The translations under genes were made by a program, and so were the position numbers. From Angelakisella sp. (GTDB lineage Bacteria > Bacillota > Clostridia > Oscillospirales > Ruminococcaceae), in NCBI GenBank assembly GCA_022794295.1, contig JAAWEO010000001.1, forward strand, positions 12,035 to 76,034: a DNA stretch of 64,000 nt, given 5' to 3'. The notes below the pieces were generated by a model. It ran no database searches. It had not been told where the DNA came from and saw only the letters and a program-made list of their open reading frames with translations. Each line of letters opens with the position of its first letter. Within the stretch, counting starts at the first letter, position 1. Positions 16,851 to 26,231 of this stretch are shown piece after piece.

Positions 16851-16909
16851 AAAAGAAAACCAAGGGCAAAGAACAGAAGGGATCTGTTCTTTGCCCTTGG
16901 TTTTCTTTT
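16851..16909. terminator. Perfect 27-bp inverted repeat, terminator-like
   Basis: AAAAGAAAACCAAGGGCAAA... (left arm 16851-16877) is perfectly complementary to the right arm 16883-16909 across a 5-base loop, and ends in a T-rich run. Unusually long and perfect for a terminator; it may also be the end of a mobile segment next to the resolvase. Confidence 0.75.
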
Positions 16910-16939
16910 TGCTGCTTGCGGATAGGGGAATTATGATAG

Positions 16940-17599
<660 letters not shown>

Positions 17600-17608
17600 A
17601 CACAAAAA

Positions 17609-17644
17609 GAACACTATCAAAAGGTATACTTTTTGGTAGTGTTC
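17609..17644. repeat. 36-bp palindrome, GTATAC core (copy 1)
   Basis: Dyad centred on GTATAC (17624-17629), outer arms GAACACTA/TAGTGTTC, inner arms CAAAAG/CTTTTTG, with two G-T wobbles in RNA. Core CTATCAAAAG-GTATAC-TTTTTG is repeated at 17751-17776. No T-run follows, so not a plain terminator. Confidence 0.85.
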
Positions 17645-17741
17645 AGCTTATGACGATGTTTTGTGCAATTCTGCTTCCAGAACTGCTTTCACTATTGCTT
17701 ATTCGGTCAATCTACTGAAAACTAAAGGGGTTCTGCAAAAT

Positions 17742-17785
17742 TTTTTCTTACTATCAAAAGGTATACTTTTTGATAGTAAGAAAAA
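17742..17785. repeat. 44-bp palindrome, GTATAC core (copy 2)
   Basis: Same 26-bp core as the palindrome at 17609-17644, in the same orientation 137 bp downstream, but with different outer arms TTTTTCTTA/TAAGAAAAA. Ends 7 bp before the csrA ribosome binding site (GGAGG, 17792-17796). Conserved core with changed but still complementary flanks points to selection for the dyad. Confidence 0.88.
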
Positions 17786-17804
17786 GCGCACGGAGGCAGG
17801 AAAA

Positions 17805-18086
17805 ATGCTGGTTTTAACACGGAGGCTTGGGGAATTTCTGGTCCTGAATGACAACATCTTTATCAGCGTCTTTGAAGGGGGCAACGGCGACCAAGTGAAA
17901 ATCGCCATCGAGGCCCCGGAGGATGTGAAGATCGCCCGGAGCGAGATGTTCGCGGACTGCGAGGAGGTCCAGCGGAAGCTGGAGGCCATCCGGTCCAAGA
18001 AGGTGGGCAGGCGGACCAAAAAGACCCGGAAGGAAATGGAGCGGCTGGGCACTGTCAAAAGTCCCTCCCAGGAAGCTCCCCGGTGA
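17805..18086 (+). CDS. csrA: Carbon storage regulator CsrA
   Basis: A 93-aa RNA-binding protein. The first 48 residues follow the CsrA fold: MLVLTRRLGEF, the NIFISVFEGG strand, QVKIAIEAP and the VKIARSEMF end. The ATG at 17805 follows GGAGG by 8 bp. A basic tail of about 30 residues extends it beyond the usual 60-75 aa. In Bacillus, CsrA represses translation of the flagellin mRNA and is antagonised by FliW; here csrA lies directly upstream of a flagellin gene, which fits that circuit. fliW is not in the window. A palindrome just upstream may regulate csrA itself. Confidence 0.93.
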   Translation: MLVLTRRLGEFLVLNDNIFISVFEGGNGDQVKIAIEAPEDVKIARSEMFADCEEVQRKLEAIRSKKVGRRTKKTRKEMERLGTVKSPSQEAPR

Positions 18087-18089
18087 CCC

Positions 18090-18105
18090 TGCGGCGGGAG
18101 CCGCA
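18090..18105 (+). promoter_or_regulatory. Candidate CsrA-binding hairpin in flagellin leader
   Basis: TGCGGC-GGGA-GCCGCA: a perfect 6-bp stem with the loop GGGA, the classic CsrA target being GGA in a hairpin loop. It lies 4 bp after the csrA stop and about 140 bp before the flagellin start. A second GGA is in the flagellin ribosome binding site GATGGAGG (18233-18240), giving the two-site arrangement known for Bacillus hag. Confidence 0.6.
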
Positions 18106-18246
18106 CGTAACATCGTTTTCAGCTCCGCCCGGCGCAGTGCGCGCGGCGTTGGGCGGGGATGAAAAAATATTATTTTGAACAACCGTTATCCCAAAGGTTC
18201 AGATAAGGACGCTGAAACTGGATACCGGTTGGATGGAGGTATTACA

Positions 18247-20358
18247 ATGGGAATGGTCGTAAGAACCAACACAATGGCGCTCAACGCGTACCGTCAGCTG
18301 GGCATGAACAACGCTGCTGTCACAAAGTCTCTGGAGAAGCTGTCCTCCGGTTTCCGGATCAACCGGGCCGGTGACGATGCCGCCGGTCTGGCCATCAGCG
18401 AGAAGATGAAGGCCCAGATCACCGGCCTGGAGACCGCCTCCGCCAACGCCCAGGATGGCATCTCCCTCATCCAGACCGCCGAAGGCAACCTCACCGAGGT
18501 TCACTCCATGCTGAACCGTATGGTTGAGCTGGCCACCAAGTCCGCCAACGGCACCTACACCAGCACCGAGCGTGACGCCCTCCAGGACGAGGTCGATGCC
18601 CTGCTGGATGAAATCAACCGTATTTCCAAGTCTGCCAACTTCAACGGCACCCGCCTGCTGGATGGCTCCATGGGCCTGAATAAGGATGCCTTTGAGATTG
18701 GCGCCACAACGGATGCCGCCTCCGGCGCGAAGATCACCATTGCCGGTCTGGCTGCCAGCGGTGCCACCACAGCACACACGAATGTCGCCGGGGTACCCTC
18801 TCAGGGCGCTGCTTTCAGCATCGACCTGGCTGACTTTGTGGGTGACCTCACCAAGGAGACCGTGGCCAATGTCGCCTTCGCTGTCACCATTGCTGGTCAG
18901 AAGTTTTCCACCGGCGCCATTGACTGCACTGCTGCAGCGAACAAGAAAAAGTATACTGGTGCTGACCTGGTCGATAAGATCCTTGCAAACACCGCCAACT
19001 TCTATACAACCGCAGCAAGCGCTCCCGGCGGCACCGGCAGCACTGACAAATTCGTTGTGCTTGATGGCGCCTTCTATAAGGTAGGCAAGGATGGCTCGAA
19101 GCTCACCTTTACCTATGCCGGCGCGGAAGCAAACTATGATAAGGCCACAGCAACAGATACTGTCACCACCACAATGGAGGGCATCAACGCCAAGCTTGGC
19201 CACAATGTGGAGGTAGCAATCGAAAACGGGAGCACCAACGGTGCCGCTTCTACTGGCGCTTCGTATCATGGTGTTGTGGACATCACCAAGGCGCAAGCGA
19301 AGGTTGAGGGCAAGCGCGCCGGTATCCAGCTGAATCTCGCCCAGATGGCGGATCTGTTCCAGGATGGCGCGCAGCTCAAGATTGATGACACCGTCTTCAC
19401 CTTCAAGCTCAATGCCAACAGCACCTTCACCGGCAATGTCATCGACCTGAGCAAGGTAAAGGGTGCCGGCGCTACTCCTACCGCTGCCGAGTATGCCGCC
19501 GAGGCTGCCAAGCAGATGTCCAATATGTCCACCGGCCACTTTGAGATCTCCGCTGCCGGTACTGCTGGTTCCGGCGTAATCAGTGTGGACCAGACCGTTG
19601 CGGATTACAATGATGGCGCAAACGCCCCCTATGACACCTACCAGAAGCTGGTGGATCTGTTCTCCGCCAACCAGGCCGGGACCGGCGCTTCTATCAATTT
19701 GAAGATGGATGTTTCCAAGCTGAATGCCGGTGACGCCATTAAGATTGGCAGCAAGACCTACACCTTCGTGAAGGAAAACAGCAACCCCGCCCCCACCGAT
19801 CCCAATCAGGTGGAGGTTCTGCTGGGCACCAACAATGGCGACGCCATCACCAACCTCATCGCCAAGCTGGCGGAGGATGGTCTCACCGCCACCAATAACG
19901 CCGGTACCCTGACCATCACCGCCGCGGCCGGAGTCACAACTCCTCCCACCATCATGGGCGCGGGTCTGACCCTCCAGATCGGCGACACCGCGGATTCCTT
20001 CAACAAGATGACGGTTGCTGTCAATGACATGAGCGCCAAGGGCCTGGGCCTGGATGGTCTGGACATCACCAGCGAGACCAAGGCCAGCGACGCCATCGAC
20101 AAGATCAAGACCGCCATCAACACCGTTTCCACCGCCCGTGCCAGCATGGGTGCCCTCCAGAACCGTCTGGAGCACACCATCAACAACCTGGATGTTGCGG
20201 TTGAGAACCTGAGTGCTGCTAACAGCCGTATCCGGGACACCGATATGGCCAAGGAAATGATGAACTACACCAAGATGAATGTCCTGGTGCAGTCCGCCCA
20301 GGCCATGCTGGCCCAGGCCAACCAGCAGCCCCAGAGCGTCCTCCAGCTCCTCCAGTAA
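18247..20358 (+). CDS. Flagellin, large variable domain
   Basis: A 703-aa flagellin starting at ATG 18247 after GGAGG. Residues 1-140 are the conserved N-terminal D0/D1 domain, with LEKLSSGFRINRAGDDAAG. Residues about 610-703 are the C-terminal D1/D0 domain, with SAANSRIRDTDMAKEMM and the LLQ end. The middle of about 460 residues is a Thr/Ala/Gly-rich variable, surface-exposed region, much longer than in the usual 270-500 aa flagellins. The stretch LNRMVELATKSANGTYT keeps Arg and Glu-Leu positions of the TLR5-recognised helix. A flagellin glycosylation set follows. Codon use is strongly C/G-ending, as for a highly expressed gene. Confidence 0.96.
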   Translation: MGMVVRTNTMALNAYRQLGMNNAAVTKSLEKLSSGFRINRAGDDAAGLAISEKMKAQITGLETASANAQDGISLIQTAEGNLTEVHSMLNRMVELATKSANGTYTSTERDALQDEVDALLDEINRISKSANFNGTRLLDGSMGLNKDAFEIGATTDAASGAKITIAGLAASGATTAHTNVAGVPSQGAAFSIDLADFVGDLTKETVANVAFAVTIAGQKFSTGAIDCTAAANKKKYTGADLVDKILANTANFYTTAASAPGGTGSTDKFVVLDGAFYKVGKDGSKLTFTYAGAEANYDKATATDTVTTTMEGINAKLGHNVEVAIENGSTNGAASTGASYHGVVDITKAQAKVEGKRAGIQLNLAQMADLFQDGAQLKIDDTVFTFKLNANSTFTGNVIDLSKVKGAGATPTAAEYAAEAAKQMSNMSTGHFEISAAGTAGSGVISVDQTVADYNDGANAPYDTYQKLVDLFSANQAGTGASINLKMDVSKLNAGDAIKIGSKTYTFVKENSNPAPTDPNQVEVLLGTNNGDAITNLIAKLAEDGLTATNNAGTLTITAAAGVTTPPTIMGAGLTLQIGDTADSFNKMTVAVNDMSAKGLGLDGLDITSETKASDAIDKIKTAINTVSTARASMGALQNRLEHTINNLDVAVENLSAANSRIRDTDMAKEMMNYTKMNVLVQSAQAMLAQANQQPQSVLQLLQ

Positions 20359-20410
20359 GCGGAGCGGCATAACGCTCTCCCTGACTGATTTGCCAGTCAC
20401 CCAAAACCCG

Positions 20411-20461
20411 GCCCCCGGCGGGGGCACAGCTCCGGGGGGCCGCCTTTCGGCGGTCCCCCGG
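20411..20461 (+). terminator. Two GC-rich hairpins after flagellin
   Basis: GCCCCCGGCGGGGGC (20411-20425) and a 13-bp stem CCGGGGGG-CCGCC / GGCGG-TCCCCCGG (20432-20461) with a TTTC loop. No T-run follows, so these may protect the 3' end of the flagellin mRNA or attenuate read-through into the glycosyltransferase gene. Confidence 0.6.
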
Positions 20462-20514
20462 TTGGTATATCAGCGTGCGGCCCGGGCCGGATGCGGAAAA
20501 GAGGAAAAAGATCA

Positions 20515-22737
20515 ATGAAAAGCTCCCCCTTACTCTCCATTGGCATCATCTTCAAAAACGAGGAGCGCTGCATCGAGCGCTGCTTAAAATCCCTGGAGCC
20601 CCTGCGCCAGGCCGTTTCCTGCGAGCTCATTATGGCGGACACCGGCGCGGAGGACGCCAGCCGGGAGATCGCCGAGAGATATGCAGACCAGGTATTTGAT
20701 TTTCCATGGATCAGCGATTTTGCCGCCGCCCGGAATGCCGTGATGGACCGCTGCACCGGCAAGTGGTTTTTGTCCATGGACTGCGACGAATGGCTGGACG
20801 CCAGCATTTCAGAGCTGGCAGCCTTTGTGAAAAGCAAGCGCAGGGACCTGGCGGATCATGGCTTTGTTGTGGTGCGCAATTATAAAACCCCGGAGCTGGA
20901 GCAGAGCGAATTGTACGGGGATTTCAACGCCCTGCGCCTGGTAAGGATGTCCACGGGAGGCCGTTTCCATGGGGCCATCCACGAATATCTGGACTATGTG
21001 GAACCGGCGGTGCGCCTCACCCGCACCATCCTGCACCATGACGGCTACTGTCTGGAGGATCCCCAGCAGAACAGGGAGAAATACAAGCGCAACATGGAAT
21101 TGCTGCGCAAGGAGCTGGAGAAAGACCCGGAAAGCCTGCGGGTGCTGATGCAGTGCATCGAAAGCGAAATGCAGGGTGCGAATCGGGTCCAGTATATCCG
21201 TCAGGCCATGGCCCTGATCCAGAGCGGGAAGGCGGTTGGAATAGAGTTTTTTGCTCCGGTCATCTTGGCCCATGCGGCGGAAAATGCCCGCCTGCTGGAA
21301 ATGACAGAACAGGAGGAATGGGTCGAGTTTGCCTTCCGGGAATTCCCCAACTCCATTTTTGTCAAAATTGATGTCAACTACGCCGCCTTTATGGCGGCAT
21401 ATGACGCCAAGGAATGGGAAAAGGCCATCCAATACGGCGAAGGCTATCGGGAGGGCTTCGCCGCCTACCACTGTGATTCACCGTCCCCGGAAATACTCAT
21501 CGAGGCTGGGGCCGGGATCATCCGCGCGGCAAGCGCGGCCAGCGAACGGATCATCCTGGTGGGTCTTGCGGACGCCTACCTTCACTGCGGCCAGAGGGAA
21601 ACGGCCCTTCAGATTCTTTCCCAGCTGGATTTTGAAAAGCTGGAGGGCAAGCAGCTGCAGAACACGGTAGTTGCTCTAAGCCAGATCCACGCCCAGTCCA
21701 TGCTGGATGTCTCCCCGCTTATGGTCAAGCTTTACGGCCAGCCGGACAAGAGTACAGCGGACCAGGCCAGGCAGCAGGCCCGCTTTGACGCCTTTCACAC
21801 CATCGCCGCGGCCGCCTTTACCGAAAGCTACCGGGAAGAGGAGACGGAACAGGAGGGCTATTGGCGCCCCGCCTACACCGCTTTTCTCTGTCTGGCCGAC
21901 CGGTGCGAGGCCGGGCGCGCCGCAGCCATCCTCCAGGCCGAGACCCCGGAGGAAATGCGCCGCTGGCTCCTTGAGGTGGAGGACTGGCAGGCTCTTCCCA
22001 TTGAGGCACTGGAATACGCCATCCGGGCGGGGGTAGATTTCCCTCTGGCGGAAAAGCCCCTGAGTGTCGAGGTGTTGGATGGTCTGGCCACCAAGTTGAC
22101 CTACGGAGAAAACCTCACCCGTCAGCTGGCCCTAAAGCCCTCCGGCAGTCTGGGAGATCCCTTCTGGGAGCTGTCGCTTACCTTGGCGGCGATGTATACC
22201 TTCAACTGGACCTTGGGCAAGCACAACAAGCCGGTCAGCCCTTTCCTCTGCCCTGCCAAGCCGGATAAGGATACGAAGCCGGACAAGAGACCCGAGGATA
22301 CCCCGGAAGTGGGTCTTGCCCTCATCCGCCGCTTTGCCCAGGTGGAAAGCGCCGCGCTGCCTAAACTGTACGCCGCTTCTATGCTGACCGAGGCGAACAT
22401 CACCCTGCTGCCCCCTATGCACCGCTGGGGTCTTTACTGCGCAAGAGCGCTGGAGCTCTTGGACAGCGGCAACCCCCGGGAATATCTTGCCGTTCTGCGC
22501 CGGGGCCTGAAAGCCTGCCCCGGGCAAAAGGATATGGTGCAGTTCCTGCTGGACCGCTTCCTGGAGGACACCCGCCCCCAGACCAGCCCGGAGCTGCTGG
22601 AGCTGGCGGGGAAGATTCGGGAGATTCTCGCCGCCTGCTCCCCCGACGACCCTGCCGCCAAGGCCATCCGGGAGAGCGATGCCTACCGCCAGGTGGCCTG
22701 GCTCATCGAGGAACCAGCCAGCACGATGCTACAGTGA
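20515..22737 (+). CDS. Family 2 glycosyltransferase with helical repeat tail
   Basis: A 740-aa protein starting ATG 20515 after GAGGAAAA. Residues 5-110 are the GT-A fold of family 2 glycosyltransferases: LSIGIIFKNEERCIERCL at the start, and DCDEW at about 88-92 is the metal-binding DxD. GGRFHGAIHEYLDYV at about 145-160 is typical of SunS-like and surface-glycan transferases in this family. The remaining 500 residues are helical TPR-like. Directly downstream of flagellin and followed by two methyltransferases, so it probably transfers sugar to flagellin or another surface protein in the cytoplasm. Confidence 0.88.
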   Translation: MKSSPLLSIGIIFKNEERCIERCLKSLEPLRQAVSCELIMADTGAEDASREIAERYADQVFDFPWISDFAAARNAVMDRCTGKWFLSMDCDEWLDASISELAAFVKSKRRDLADHGFVVVRNYKTPELEQSELYGDFNALRLVRMSTGGRFHGAIHEYLDYVEPAVRLTRTILHHDGYCLEDPQQNREKYKRNMELLRKELEKDPESLRVLMQCIESEMQGANRVQYIRQAMALIQSGKAVGIEFFAPVILAHAAENARLLEMTEQEEWVEFAFREFPNSIFVKIDVNYAAFMAAYDAKEWEKAIQYGEGYREGFAAYHCDSPSPEILIEAGAGIIRAASAASERIILVGLADAYLHCGQRETALQILSQLDFEKLEGKQLQNTVVALSQIHAQSMLDVSPLMVKLYGQPDKSTADQARQQARFDAFHTIAAAAFTESYREEETEQEGYWRPAYTAFLCLADRCEAGRAAAILQAETPEEMRRWLLEVEDWQALPIEALEYAIRAGVDFPLAEKPLSVEVLDGLATKLTYGENLTRQLALKPSGSLGDPFWELSLTLAAMYTFNWTLGKHNKPVSPFLCPAKPDKDTKPDKRPEDTPEVGLALIRRFAQVESAALPKLYAASMLTEANITLLPPMHRWGLYCARALELLDSGNPREYLAVLRRGLKACPGQKDMVQFLLDRFLEDTRPQTSPELLELAGKIREILAACSPDDPAAKAIRESDAYRQVAWLIEEPASTMLQ

Positions 22738-22759
22738 CCAAAGGAAGGGAGAAAGCGCG

Positions 22760-23968
22760 ATGGATAAGCCGCAGATCGAGAAGATCCTTTCCCTGCTGGA
22801 GACAATAGGCCAGGGTTTGGAACACCTGCAAACCCACGAGGACGAAACCGTCCGGCAGGCGGTCCTTGCAGGCAGGAAGGCAGTAACGGCCGAGATCGAG
22901 AGTGCCCTTGGCAGGTCCCTGACCCAGCAGATCAACGCCAATGCCCTCAACGATGGGGAGTGGCTGGGAGCTATATACCGGATCGTGGAGCAGTTGGCGG
23001 ATCCTTTTGTGCCCCAAAACACCTATGACCAAGAGTTTATGAACCTGATAAGTCAGCTTTGGCAGACCAACGAAGCCGCCCTTCTCCAAGGGATGAAACA
23101 AGTGCTGCACCAATGGAAACAGAGCGTCAAAGGTGTAGATGCTTGGAACGCTTTCGTAGAGTATTTCGAGAAATACCCCCTGTGGGGGACCCTCTACCCG
23201 GAGCGGGGGGACTTCGACACCCTCCAGCGCCGGGCGGCGGTCCTCAAGCGCCACAGCTATGACTTTTTGTGGCTCTACCGCCGCTTGGAGGACTACCTTT
23301 CCAAGCGCACCCTTGCGGCGATTTTAATTAACTGGGCGGTCCTGAACATTGATGCCCTGTTAAAGGTCAATTCTATCTTCCCGGACTACTGGGAGCCGGA
23401 CCTGTTCCCCACCAACAGGGATGATGTTCTGGTGGATGTGGGGGCCTATACCGGGGATTCCATCGCCCAGTATGTACAGATGTACGGCAAGGAGTACAAA
23501 CGGATCTATGCCTACGAAATTTCCCCGGAAAGCTGCGCTGCCATCCGGGATACCGTTAAGAAGCAGGGGCTCCATGATGTGGTCATCTGCAACAAAGGGG
23601 CTGGGTCGGCCCCCGGGGAACTGTTCCTCAGCCAGTCCACCGACGCCTCCGCCAACCAGCTCAGCGCGGAGGAGACCTCCGGCCAGCGCATCCGGGTGGT
23701 CCCCCTGGACGATGACCTCCCGGAGCCGGTGACCTTCCTGAAGATGGACATCGAGGGGGCGGAGTGGGACACGCTGCTGGGCTGCCAGCGGATCATCGCA
23801 GAGGAACATCCCAAGCTGGCTATTTGTGTGTATCATGGATATGACGACCTGTGGCGCATCCCCGCCCTCATCGACAGCATCTACCCGAATTATGAGTTTT
23901 ACCTGCGTCACTACGGCGGCAATCTCAACCCCACGGAATTTGTGCTGCTCTGCCGGCCCCGCTCTTAA
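22760..23968 (+). CDS. FkbM-family methyltransferase
   Basis: A 402-aa protein. The C-terminal 190 residues are an FkbM methyltransferase domain: VLVDVGAYTGDS at about 222-233 binds S-adenosylmethionine, and FLKMDIEGAEW at about 325-335 is the family signature. The N-terminal 200 residues are helical and of unknown role. The ATG 22760 follows GGAAGGGAG; it begins 22 bp after the glycosyltransferase stop. FkbM enzymes methylate hydroxyl groups of sugars and antibiotics, so O-methylation of a flagellin or surface glycan is likely. The name is family-level. Confidence 0.88.
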   Translation: MDKPQIEKILSLLETIGQGLEHLQTHEDETVRQAVLAGRKAVTAEIESALGRSLTQQINANALNDGEWLGAIYRIVEQLADPFVPQNTYDQEFMNLISQLWQTNEAALLQGMKQVLHQWKQSVKGVDAWNAFVEYFEKYPLWGTLYPERGDFDTLQRRAAVLKRHSYDFLWLYRRLEDYLSKRTLAAILINWAVLNIDALLKVNSIFPDYWEPDLFPTNRDDVLVDVGAYTGDSIAQYVQMYGKEYKRIYAYEISPESCAAIRDTVKKQGLHDVVICNKGAGSAPGELFLSQSTDASANQLSAEETSGQRIRVVPLDDDLPEPVTFLKMDIEGAEWDTLLGCQRIIAEEHPKLAICVYHGYDDLWRIPALIDSIYPNYEFYLRHYGGNLNPTEFVLLCRPRS

Positions 23969-23992
23969 AAACAGGAAGGTTGGTGCGATATT

Positions 23993-25330
23993 ATGGAAAA
24001 TCAGCAGTCCCTCGATTTTTTGTCCCAGCTTTGGGAGCTGTTCGGAACGGTGCGGGAGGGGGCGGCCTATCTTGCGGCCCATCCGGAAAATACACAGATG
24101 AAAGCCGATGTGTCCGCTGGCTTGCGGGTGCTTTGCACACACCTTCGAGCGGCTGTTTCCTGCGTGCCGGAACCAAAGGAACTTGCCGATTCGGTTTGTT
24201 CCAAGTTCCAGATTCTTGCCGCAGAAGCAGGGGGAGGAAGTGTGGATAATGTGAAATTAAGTCAAGCAGTTTCCGCATTTACCGATCTTCTTTCCCAGGA
24301 GTACATCCACAGGCTCTCCTCGGTGCCGTATCTTCCCCGGGAACAGGCGGGACCCATCTTCAATTTCTGCGCCGGCGCTCCCCGGGAATATGAAACCATC
24401 TACCGCCTGATCTTCATCCTCTGCGAAAAGGCGGCGGTCTCCATGCCCCGGGAGTCCTTTGACTGGACCATCCGGGCCATGGAGGAACACCCAGAGCTGC
24501 TTTCCGGCGACCATATGCCCCACCCAGAGTACCGGTACCGCCCCTCGAAGCAGCGCACCTTCCACCGCTGCCCCATCTGCGGCGGGGAGGGCACTCCCTA
24601 TCACCGCGCCTTTGCCTACCGCATGATCGACTTTGACTACCCCCACCTGCCTGCAAAGCTCTGGATGCGGTGCGGCGGCTGCGGCAACCTGTACACCTAT
24701 CAGTACCCGGAGGAGCTTCTGACCCAGGCGGACCATCCGGCCCTGATCCGGCCGGATCCGGAAAAGGCCCTGACTGCGGTCCGCCAAGCCAACGCCATCA
24801 TCCTTTCCACCTGGTCCGCCATCCTCAACAAGCTGGGCGGCTACACAAAGGGCCGGGAGCTGCTGGAAGTGGGGATCGGCGAGGGCTGTCTGTTAGCGGT
24901 GGCGCTGGAGATGGGCTACGCGGCGGACGCTGTGGAGATCGTGGCGCAATCCGCCCAGGAGGTGGCGGACATTTTGAGGATCCCCATCTGGAACGGCGAT
25001 TTTCTGGACTACCACCCGGACAAGCGTTATTCCGTCATCATCATGGGGGATGTCATCGAGCATGTCACCGACCCGGAGCGGGCGCTGCGCAACGCCCGGG
25101 AGCTGCTCGCCGAGGACGGTGTGCTGTGGCTCTCCACCCCGAACTTTGAGGGCAGCTTTACCCGGATGCTGAAATTCAGCGACCCCATGTGGCTGGAGCC
25201 GTACCACATCAGCTATTTTTCCTTTGCCGGGATACGAACTCTCGCCGAAAAGTGCGGCTTTACGGTGCGGGAGTATCTTACCAGCAACCGGTATAACGGG
25301 TCGATGGAGTTGATTTTGACGAAGGGGTAA
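23993..25330 (+). CDS. SAM-dependent methyltransferase with zinc-ribbon
   Basis: A 445-aa protein. Residues 1-180 are helical and share the style of the FkbM neighbour's N-terminus (SLDFLSQLWELF near the start). A zinc-binding segment follows with CPIC at about 192 and CGGCG at about 226. The class I methyltransferase domain (about 285-430) has LEVGIGEGCLL as motif I and MGDVIEHVTDPERAL as the post-motif II block. The architecture CxxC plus Methyltransf resembles sugar C-methyltransferases of O-antigen and nucleotide-sugar pathways. Starts 24 bp after the FkbM gene, so it belongs to the same glycan-modification operon. Confidence 0.85.
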   Translation: MENQQSLDFLSQLWELFGTVREGAAYLAAHPENTQMKADVSAGLRVLCTHLRAAVSCVPEPKELADSVCSKFQILAAEAGGGSVDNVKLSQAVSAFTDLLSQEYIHRLSSVPYLPREQAGPIFNFCAGAPREYETIYRLIFILCEKAAVSMPRESFDWTIRAMEEHPELLSGDHMPHPEYRYRPSKQRTFHRCPICGGEGTPYHRAFAYRMIDFDYPHLPAKLWMRCGGCGNLYTYQYPEELLTQADHPALIRPDPEKALTAVRQANAIILSTWSAILNKLGGYTKGRELLEVGIGEGCLLAVALEMGYAADAVEIVAQSAQEVADILRIPIWNGDFLDYHPDKRYSVIIMGDVIEHVTDPERALRNARELLAEDGVLWLSTPNFEGSFTRMLKFSDPMWLEPYHISYFSFAGIRTLAEKCGFTVREYLTSNRYNGSMELILTKG

Positions 25331-25413
25331 GAGGGGGAGCAGGGGCTATTCGAGAATAAGGCGGATGAGCAGCCGGTTATGTGTGTATCGGCGGAAATGA
25401 GGAGATGTTGAGG

Positions 25414-25453
25414 TGTGCCAAGGTGAATATATTGAGCTGGGTTCCCTTGGCAC
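25414..25453. repeat. GTGCCAAGG inverted repeat in intergenic region
   Basis: GTGCCAAGG and CCTTGGCAC pair across about 20 bp, 80 bp after the methyltransferase stop. Not followed by Ts on the plus strand. Region 25331-25577 otherwise holds no gene; its right part is AT-rich and may contain the promoter of the next cassette. Confidence 0.55.
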
Positions 25454-25577
25454 TACAAAGCTAAGTCGAGGTACCCCGAGGATTCAGGTGAGGGTATTGT
25501 ATGAACCGTCGAAGGTTGGAGTTCATTTTCCTTGCATTTATAACCTTTATACAAAATAATGTAGGGAGGTTTTTAAT

Positions 25578-26231
25578 GTGCTTGAGTTATTGCGATATAT
25601 GCTGGAGGGAAATTGGAAGGAGTTAGATAAAACTTATAAAAGAATCGAAATGACACATCAGGACCAGTTTATTGGTCAGATAATGATGGAAAATGACTAC
25701 AAGGAAGTAATGGAGTCGATTGAAAAGGCTGAACAAGCAATGTCTGCGATCCTCCAAAAAGCAGATGAAAATCGCAAAGAGAAAAAAAAGATTCTTGCTC
25801 AGATGCGATTATCATCTTCAGAGTTGCACTATTCTCTCCAAGAATTGCATCAACATACTGTAACTGTACGCAAAGTTCTCGATGTTGATTTATTTCTGCA
25901 ATTCGAAAGGGCTTATGAGATTTCATTAACAGGGAAAACAAATTCATTTCGTGATACTGCATTGGGGTATCGATGCAGTTCCAACATAGTCAAGCTCCAG
26001 CTTCATACATTAATTACTCAGATCGACCAACTCAGTCTCTATTTGGAAAGCGATATTCAGCAAATCAAATACCTTTGGAGTCTATATCAAAAAGAAAGAA
26101 CAGAGACTCTAAGAAGAGTTCTTTCTAATGCATTAGCAAATCAAATTTCATTTGATGATGAAAAATCACTACAAGCTTATCTTTACAGTTTTTGTACAAT
26201 AAAAAAAATAATTGAGAGGGATATGAATTGA
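25578..26231 (+). CDS. Hypothetical helical protein, AT-rich cassette gene 1
   Basis: A 217-aa protein from GTG 25578, 8 bp after GGGAGG (an ATG at 25576 is out of frame). It is predicted mostly helical and coiled-coil, with the central stretch EKAEQAMSAILQKADENRKE, and has no signal peptide or membrane segment. No family recognised. Codon use is A/T-ending, in contrast to the neighbouring operon, and the region is visibly AT-rich, which points to recent acquisition. Its stop overlaps the start of the next gene, so genes 1 to 3 of the cassette form one operon. Confidence 0.75.
   Translation: MLELLRYMLEGNWKELDKTYKRIEMTHQDQFIGQIMMENDYKEVMESIEKAEQAMSAILQKADENRKEKKKILAQMRLSSSELHYSLQELHQHTVTVRKVLDVDLFLQFERAYEISLTGKTNSFRDTALGYRCSSNIVKLQLHTLITQIDQLSLYLESDIQQIKYLWSLYQKERTETLRRVLSNALANQISFDDEKSLQAYLYSFCTIKKIIERDMN

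Noticed and set aside
17609..17785. The GTATAC palindromes as intrinsic terminators
   Set aside because: Neither dyad is followed by a T-run on the strand of the neighbouring genes; the second lies just upstream of the csrA ribosome binding site.
18199..20427. A 742-aa open frame on the minus strand opposite the flagellin gene
   Set aside because: It is the complement of a high-GC, highly biased flagellin coding sequence; the flagellin frame has all family motifs.
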